From assembly GCA_018985235.1 (NCBI GenBank), contig JADGIG010000204.1, forward strand, positions 1-12,934: 12,934 bases of DNA. The letters are read 5' to 3'. This DNA comes from Sanchytrium tribonematis. Its lineage: Eukaryota; Sanchytriomycota; Sanchytriomycetes; Sanchytriales; Sanchytriaceae. Both the position numbers and the translations under genes were made by a program. The notes beneath the pieces are model-generated. The model was not told where the DNA came from, did no database searches, and saw nothing but the letters and a program-made list of their open reading frames with translations. This document shows, in pieces, positions 7,129-12,934 of the stretch. Every line of letters begins with the position of its first letter. Positions within the stretch are counted from its first letter, which is position 1.

Positions 7129-10100
7129 ATGAAGAAATCGTTTCTATTGGGCTCTGCCAATAGCTTGAGAAACAGAAGTGCTTCTAATCCTGTGGAAATA
7201 TCGCTTGAAAAGGAAAAAAGAAAACTAGCTCGACCAGTCAAGGCTCTTTCCCCGGAGTCACGCGTAAATGTCAATGAAATGGATCTAATCAATATTCAGA
7301 TTATGATATTTTGCACGAAAACCAACATAGTTTTATCGGAAGAGAGTACGCTGGATGCTCTGTATGAAAAAATTTGCTTAAAAATCAAGACCTTGTTCGG
7401 AATATCTGTTGATGTGGCCGATATTGAGCTACAAACTAATGTTGGTGAGTCAATATCAGTAACAATTTGGGAGGAATTGAAGATTACCTTCCAACTATAC
7501 CTTCACGTTGCTTTCACAAATTCAACGGTTTTTAAATATATAATTCGAGAATATGATGTCTCCAAATATAACGATTTCATTCAAATCATTGCCAGAAAAT
7601 CTGGAGCAGACACTTATTTAACTTTAGCTATTGTATTTCCTAACAAGGAAAGGGCGGTAGTTTTTACACCTCGTGATTCGGCTATTGATAAAATTTTGGA
7701 AGACGGATTGAAAGCTGGTAGATCTCTGTATGACTTTCAAGGCAAAAAATTTGAATATGGACTATCTTTGAAGTCTGAGGGGCATGTTCTAGCGCCAACA
7801 ATAAAACTGAGAGATTTAAAGCATGTTTTGGCATTCAGTGATGATGGTCAATGTCCAGAATTGTATTTACAAAAAATTGCGAGAGTTAGAAAAGACGCCA
7901 TAGATCTTATGATCAATGTCCCTAATCCGCAAATGATATTGTCAAACCAGGAAAGTTTTGACGAAAAGAAAGATGACAAAATCCCAAAAAAGTCTACTCA
8001 AAATCAAACTTCCCAGAAAGCTCGATCAATTTTTTCACTCAATGAAGAGACTGATGAAATTCAACCTATTCCATTTTTTGTTGAATTTATAATACCGAAA
8101 TATAAAAATTTACAGGTTTTGTGTAATACTGGTTGGACTTTACAAGAACTTCGCAATAAGATCGAAAAAACAGCTAAAGATAAGCTGAATGTTCATTTGA
8201 ACTGCGGGGGATATAATTTTGAAATAGAAGGACGGTCAATTACTGAGCAATTCCTTCACCAAAATTCGGACATTAAGAAACTTGTCTCGACTGGAAAAAA
8301 ATTTGCCATTTGTTTAGTGAAAAAAGAACTGTATTTGTTTCCTTCTTTCAAGGACCGAAAACTTGAGAGAAGGGTTTCTGAGTCTGATTTAAAGCAAAAA
8401 ACTAATCTCCGCTCCGGTATTTCCGATTCTGGTATACAAGTCTTAGAAAGTGACAGACAAAAAATTTGGAAAGACCTTTGCAAACTAGTTAGAAGTCGTT
8501 CACCTTTCATTGGACTGCGCGATACTTTTATAGAATCTCAATACGACAAATTGGAAAATAAGCCTGTGGCATTTTTTGATGTCCGGGCTACTTTTATGTT
8601 TGAAGAGTCTTTTGATGTTCTTCAAGCCTCTGAAAAAGAAAACGATCTCGATTTTGAAAATTTGGATATTGAAGAATTGATTTCCGCTGTTAAATTTGTT
8701 CAAATTAATCTACTTGGTCAAATACCATTTAATCTGCCCTTGGACGAAATTTTGACTGAAGAAGATGTGAGAAAGAAAGCTATCCTGAAAATCAGCAAAT
8801 TGCTATCACAATCGCTCGATAAAGAAGATTTAAAATTATTCACCTCAACTGGAGTAGAATTTATGCCGTTTGAAGTCTTGATAGATAATCCATATGTTTT
8901 GTCTTGCCTAAAAGAGCAAAACATCCCTAACTTACTGATAAGCACTAAGAACAGTAATATAATTCTAGAGGAACATGTCCGAAATGTCAAAAGTATTGTA
9001 TACGTACCTGAAAAGAAAAAGTCTCAGGACTCACTAGATTTAATAGACGACTCTGATGCACGTTATGATCGTATTCTGGATACTAAAAAGTTGCTAGTCA
9101 AAGTCCAACTACCTATGAAAATTCACACTAATTTAATATTGAGCAAATATTCGGAATTTTTTGTCATACTTGAAAAGTCTAATGCAAAGATCATATCACT
9201 TTTGGGGCAGAACATAGAGATTGATAATTTAGATATTGTTGGGGAATATGGAAATGAAGTATTCGACGTCGACCAAAAAGTTTTAGAAAGTCAATATGTT
9301 CGAAATTGTATAAAGCACAATATCGATCCTTCCTTCGTGGTTAAACTCAAAGATTCTTCAAAAGTTAAACCCGAAATTAGAGATATATTTAATAACAAAT
9401 TTATCGAAGTAGAAGATGAGAAAGGACTACAACAACAGAGCAGGCTTAAGGGAACTTTAATGAGGCCTGCTGAAGTAATTGAAACTTCTCAAAAGCCAAT
9501 TACGGTTGAATCAATTGCAAAAGATGTTGAAAAAACCCAAGTGCTTGGCATGAAAAAAGGCACCAACAAATCACCAGTATCGTATTTGATGAGAAAAGTG
9601 GAAAAGCGTGGCGAAAGTAGCAAGAGTTTGGACGAATTAACCACCACAAAAATTTTCATTCGCGATGAGAATGGAGAGGAAATTACACAAATCAGTATAG
9701 ATACCTTTATTACTGTTGGCGAAATTAAAAAATTTGCCGTTACAAAATTGGACTCTAGCAACAAAGCAGGAGTTTTTGTATTTAAGTTCTACAATGGCGT
9801 TCAGTATGTAGAATTGTTTGACGAGCTTCAGGTCCTTCAGACTACCAGTATTTATAAATTAAACCGTGACAATATAGTTCTAGTTTTGATTGAGAAAAAA
9901 CAACACGTCATTGGACCAACGGAGAAAAAAATAGCGAGTTTATTGGGAGTCGGTTACAGAAAGTATGAATTATTTAGAAGTGATGTTTACCCCATACTTC
10001 GTCGAAGGCTATTAAGTTTGTGTAAAAAGATGCAAGAGCGAAGGGATCTTTCTATATATCATTTAAGTCCAGAGGTTGATTTTTCTCCCTTACCTAGCTA

Positions 10101-12665
10101 TTTACAAAAACTATTAAAGGAAAATCCTGTTATTACTTTAAGAATATTTTCTTCTTCAGGTCCGGGAAGTTTTAAGACAATAACTTGCACCCCATTTGAA
10201 AAACCGACAGATGTAATTTTAAAATTTATCTCAAAATCTAGCGCCAAAGAAACAGATGCGGTGATCGTTGATCCCAGCAATTACATTTTAAAAAGTATTT
10301 TGAATGGTGAGTTTATCTTTGGAGATTATCCCTTAATAAGTTTTAGTTTCTTCAAAAATGAGATATTTAAGGGTAAAAAACTAATTGAACTTGTGATCAA
10401 GACTAGAGGTGTTCAAGAAACTTTGCCTTCGAACATAACAGAAGACCTGGTTGATGAGTCGAAGCCATATATTTCCGAACATAGAGCCCTTTCTATAGCT
10501 GGAAGAGAAATTTCAGATGTCAAAATTTTATCACAATGGGATATATTTAAAGATTTTAGGTTAAAACTTTTGAATATTGAAAATCTGATTATTAAAGACG
10601 CAAGTATAACGGATATACATATAAATTGCGGAATTTATTTTGGGGGTGAGGAATTATGCCCTTCTTTTGATACAAGCAGCATTAGTTTCAAAACAAATAC
10701 AAGCTTCAATATGTGGATAAATTTTGATATCTTCACTGCGAATATTCCAAAAAATGCGAGAATCTGTATTACTGTTTATGGGAAAACAAGTAAGAAGCAA
10801 GATCAGGATATTGTTGCTTTAGGTTGGGTAAACGTACTGCTTGTAGACTTTAGAAGTCATTTACTGCAAGGTAAGCAGTCATATAGACTGTGGCCACACG
10901 AAAAAGGAAATCCGATTGGAACAATATTTACAAGCAACGATAAAGATCATCCGCTATTGCATGTGAAGTTTCAAGATTATTCAGCTCCCGTCGTTTGTCC
11001 AGATTGCATACAGGAAAAAGACGAAAAGGCGGTTGAAGTTAGTGAAGATACTCGTTTTGCCATTGAACCCAAAGATATAAAAGAGCTTGACCGCATCTTA
11101 AATCTAGACCCTCTGTCAAGATTAACAGAGGAGGAGAAGTCTTTAGTCTGGAGGTATAGATATTGCATCATAGACCAGACCGAATCTTTACCAAAATTAA
11201 TTAGATCAACGCAGTGGAATGACCTTAATTCTGTATTAGAAATGAAAAGACTTTTGAAATTGTATTCTGACATTCCAATTGATGTGGCACTTGGCTTGTT
11301 AGATTCATATGTAAGCGATTCGGATATTAGAACATTTGCTGTTTTGAACTTAGAGAAGCAGCTTGGGGATTACCAATTGGTTGATTTAATGCTTCAATTG
11401 ACTCAAGCTTTAAAATATGAGCCCCGCTTGGATTCGGAGCTCGCGCGATTTTTGCTTAAGAGAGCTGTTTTAAACAAAAGCATTGGACATAGATTTTTTT
11501 GGTACTTGAAAGCTGATATCCATAGGCCTGATGTCTCCACTTTATTTGCGATTCTAATTGAATCATATTTACTTGCTTCTCCAGATCATATGGAAGAGCT
11601 TATAAGACAGAACATTTTGCTGAAACAGATGGACGATACTGCCTTAGCAGTGAAAAAAGCTCTTACCGCCGAACGTGGAAGAGTCCTGAAAAATATGCTA
11701 GGAGGATTAAAGCTCGACTCCGGTTTTGCGTTGCCATTAAATCCAAAATTGTCTTGTTCAGGTATCAATCTTAAAAAATGCAAAGTCATGGATTCTAAAA
11801 AATTGCCTCTATGGATCGTTTTTGACAATTTTGAAAGATATGGAGAAGAAATACCAATCATATATAAAAGCGGGGATGACCTACGACAAGACATGTTAAC
11901 CCTGCAGATGCTAAGGCTGATGGAAAAGATATGGCATAGTGAAGGATTGGATATGAGACTCGCACCATACGGTTGCCTCTCTACAGGTCCCGATATGGGG
12001 TTGATCGAAGTGGTAAAAAATTCTTCCACTGTCAGCGGCATTCAATTGAGTCTAGGTGGTAGTACTGCTGCATTTAAAGAAGACGTGCTTGACCAATGGC
12101 TAAGGACTCAAAATCCTGAAGAAGCAGACTACGCTAAGGCTGTGGAAATGTTTACATTGAGTTGTGCTGGATACTGCGTGGCAACATACTGTCTTGGAAT
12201 CGGAGACAGACACAATGACAATATCATGTTGTCAAAAGATGGTAGACTGTTTCACATTGATTTTGGACATTTTCTTGGAAACATTAAGCGAAAATTTGGA
12301 ATAAAGCGCGAGAGAGCTCCATTTGTCCTAACTCCTGATTTTGTTCTGATCATTGGGAAGAAAGACAGCCCGAATTTTCAGAGATTTTTGGATTTGTGTA
12401 TTCGTGCGTATATCATAATAAGGCGGCAAGCCAACATGTTTATTAATTTATTTGCAATGGTATTTTTTGTCTTATTTAGATGATCTCCACGGGCATTCCG
12501 GAGTTGAAATCTATTGAGGATATAGATTATTTAAAGGAAGCTTTCAGTCTCGGTTTGAATGAGGAAGAGGCAGCCGAAAGCTTCAAAAATCTAATATTCG
12601 AGAGCTTGAGGCTGGGATGGTCAACGCAACTAAATTGGTATGTCCACAACCTGGCTCACAAATAA
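7129..12665 (+). CDS. Large class I phosphoinositide 3-kinase catalytic subunit with tandem RBD-like N-terminal units, one 20-nt intron
   Basis: Coding exons are 7129-12459 and 12480-12665, giving 1838 residues against about 1050-1100 for p110 subunits. The enzyme would phosphorylate inositol lipids at the 3-OH on membranes downstream of Ras or G proteins. Domains: an ABD-RBD linker-like segment (953-997, FRSDVYPILRRR); canonical PI3K Ras-binding domain (about 998-1090, NYILKSILNGEFIFGDYPL); C2 (about 1135-1280); helical PIK (about 1306-1490); kinase (about 1545-1838). Key residues are the ATP-binding lysine K1580 in YKSGDDLRQD, catalytic loop GDRHNDN (D1693-N1698), DFG 1711-1713, and KRERAPF from K1726, the activation-loop signature of class I enzymes that accept PIP2. 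The first roughly 930 residues hold about six further segments resembling diverged ubiquitin-like/RBD units. The C-terminal helix ends LNWYVHNLAHK, resembling p110 tails. The start has A at -3. All catalytic residues are intact. Confidence 0.92.
7285..9906 (+). other. Region encoding tandem ubiquitin-like/RBD-like units of the PI3K
   Basis: Approximate unit limits (PI3K residues) are 53-129, 161-255, 316-402, 522-607, 655-742 and 840-926; the recognised RBD at 998-1090 would be the seventh. Each starts with a hydrophobic beta-hairpin-like stretch, has an amphipathic helix, and ends with a strand, turn, short helix and strand. The endings of units 4, 5 and 7 look most alike (for example ESQYVRNCIKHNIDPSFVV and DNPYVLSCLKEQNIPNLLI), resembling the end of p110 RBDs. 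Unit 6 sits where p110 has its adaptor-binding domain. Identity is low and limits are by eye. Charged linkers, e.g. residues 744-838, separate some units. Confidence 0.5.
12460..12479 (+). other. 20-nt intron near the end of the PI3K gene
   Basis: The sequence is gtattttttgtcttatttag, phase 0, with GT-AG ends and a pyrimidine-rich interior. Removal joins ...NLFAM to MISTGIPELKS, which is continuous with the p110 C-lobe. Retention gives a TGA at 12481-12483 and would delete the last 61 residues, including the terminal helix needed for membrane-engaged catalysis in p110 enzymes. Confidence 0.92.
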
Positions 12666-12666
12666 A
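12661..12666 (+). promoter_or_regulatory. AATAAA overlapping PI3K stop codon
   Basis: The TAA stop (12663-12665) lies inside AATAAA. The opposing gene's stop is 6 nt away, so any 3' UTR is antisense to the cyclase coding region. Confidence 0.5.
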
Positions 12667-12670
12667 ATCG

Positions 12671-12676
12671 TTTATT
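12671..12676 (-). promoter_or_regulatory. AATAAA overlapping cyclase stop codon (minus strand)
   Basis: On the - strand the cyclase TAA (12674-12672) lies inside AATAAA, mirroring the PI3K arrangement 5 nt away on the other strand. Confidence 0.5.
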
Positions 12677-12934
12677 CTTCAACACTGGTAACTGAATGAT
12701 TTAAATCGCCATAAATCTCGTAAAGTGTAACAGCTTTAGTTTTACCTTTGAGAGTTTCTTTACCGTGATACCGCGACCGAAATTTGTCCTTGATTTTTAA
12801 ATAGGTAGATTCCGCGACCAGCACCTAAATTAGATATAAATTACTTGATTGTCAATCGCCATTCCACAAATTCTGGAAGAAACATTCACGGCATCGCCTA
12901 TTGAGGTAACCTCAACTCGCTCTGCGCCACCAAG
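12672..12934 (-). CDS. Class III adenylate/guanylate cyclase, C-terminal end of catalytic domain (5' partial), one 20-nt intron
   Basis: Visible coding exons on the - strand are 12934-12845 and 12824-12672, encoding the last 80 residues; the gene continues past the right edge. The first exon carries the cyclase core ERVEVTSIGDAVNVSSRICG, in which the Asn and Arg of VNVSSR are the transition-state-stabilising pair of class III cyclases. The second exon continues as VLVAESTYLKIK and then ETLKGKTKAVTLYEIYGD, the usual end of the fold (K-G-K-x-x-x-V-x-x-Y-E). It would make cAMP or cGMP from ATP or GTP. The position that is Asp in mammalian adenylate cyclases is Thr here, as in class IIIb enzymes, which favours ATP as substrate; this is inference from a fragment. 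About 15 residues follow the domain, so it sits at the C-terminus. The N-terminal architecture is not visible. Confidence 0.85.
12825..12844 (-). other. 20-nt intron in cyclase gene (minus strand)
   Basis: Read on the - strand, the sequence is gtaatttatatctaatttag, phase 0, with GT-AG ends and a branch-like ctaat 7 nt upstream of the end. Removal joins GMAIDNQ to VLVAESTYLK, the expected cyclase continuity. Retention gives an in-frame TAA within the intron. Confidence 0.9.

Noticed and set aside
11586-12041. 151-codon open frame on the - strand opposite the PI3K kinase domain
   Set aside because: It is fully antisense to strongly conserved kinase sequence and has no recognisable domain.
1-12934. 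tRNA, rRNA, CRISPR, transposon or tandem-repeat content
   Set aside because: Nothing resembling these was seen. Nearly all of the window is coding, and the gaps are too short for most of them.

Overview
This is a gene-dense, AT-rich eukaryotic nuclear segment using the standard genetic code. It holds seven protein-coding genes, two of them cut by the window edges. Six lie on the + strand and one on the - strand. The gene content suggests a flagellated unicellular opisthokont, most likely a zoosporic or early-diverging fungal-type lineage (Rozella-like is one guess, held with low confidence). The pointers are a Cch1/CaV-type calcium channel, a 7TM receptor fused to an RGS domain, a SPAG16/PF20 axonemal protein (so there is a flagellum), a class I PI3-kinase, and a class III nucleotide cyclase.

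Layout: (1) 1-2732 +, C-terminal half (repeats III and IV) of a Cch1-like channel, open at the left edge. (2) 2778-3729 +, PWWP plus IBD/TFIIS-N-like chromatin protein. (3) 3806-3988 +, mitochondrial F1-ATPase inhibitor IF1. (4) 4011-5457 +, 7TM receptor with a C-terminal RGS domain. (5) 5574-7062 +, SPAG16/PF20-like coiled-coil WD40 protein. (6) 7129-12665 +, an unusually large class I PI3-kinase of about 1838 residues. (7) 12672-12934 -, the 3' end of a class III adenylate/guanylate cyclase. The gaps between genes are 45, 76, 22, 116, 66 and 6 nt, so there is no gene-free stretch over 300 nt.

Five of the seven genes are split by a single visible intron of 19 or 20 nt. Removing it restores the family-typical protein exactly: RGS helix junction, WD40 tail, PI3K C-terminal helices, cyclase core. 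Each of these introns lies in the last 140-264 nt of its coding region. None is a multiple of three, and each gives a premature stop if retained. In four genes the TAA stop sits inside an AATAAA hexamer, and in the other three an AATAAA or AGTAAA lies within 10 nt of the stop, which suggests nearly absent 3' UTRs.

Functionally, four of the genes (Ca2+ channel, RGS receptor, PI3K, cyclase) belong to membrane signalling, and one is axonemal. Together they would suit chemotactic or motile-cell signalling. That grouping is inference; in eukaryotes linkage alone does not show joint function. The most unusual protein is the PI3K. Ahead of its canonical Ras-binding, C2, helical and kinase domains it carries about 1000 extra residues, which read as a tandem series of diverged ubiquitin-like/RBD-like units.
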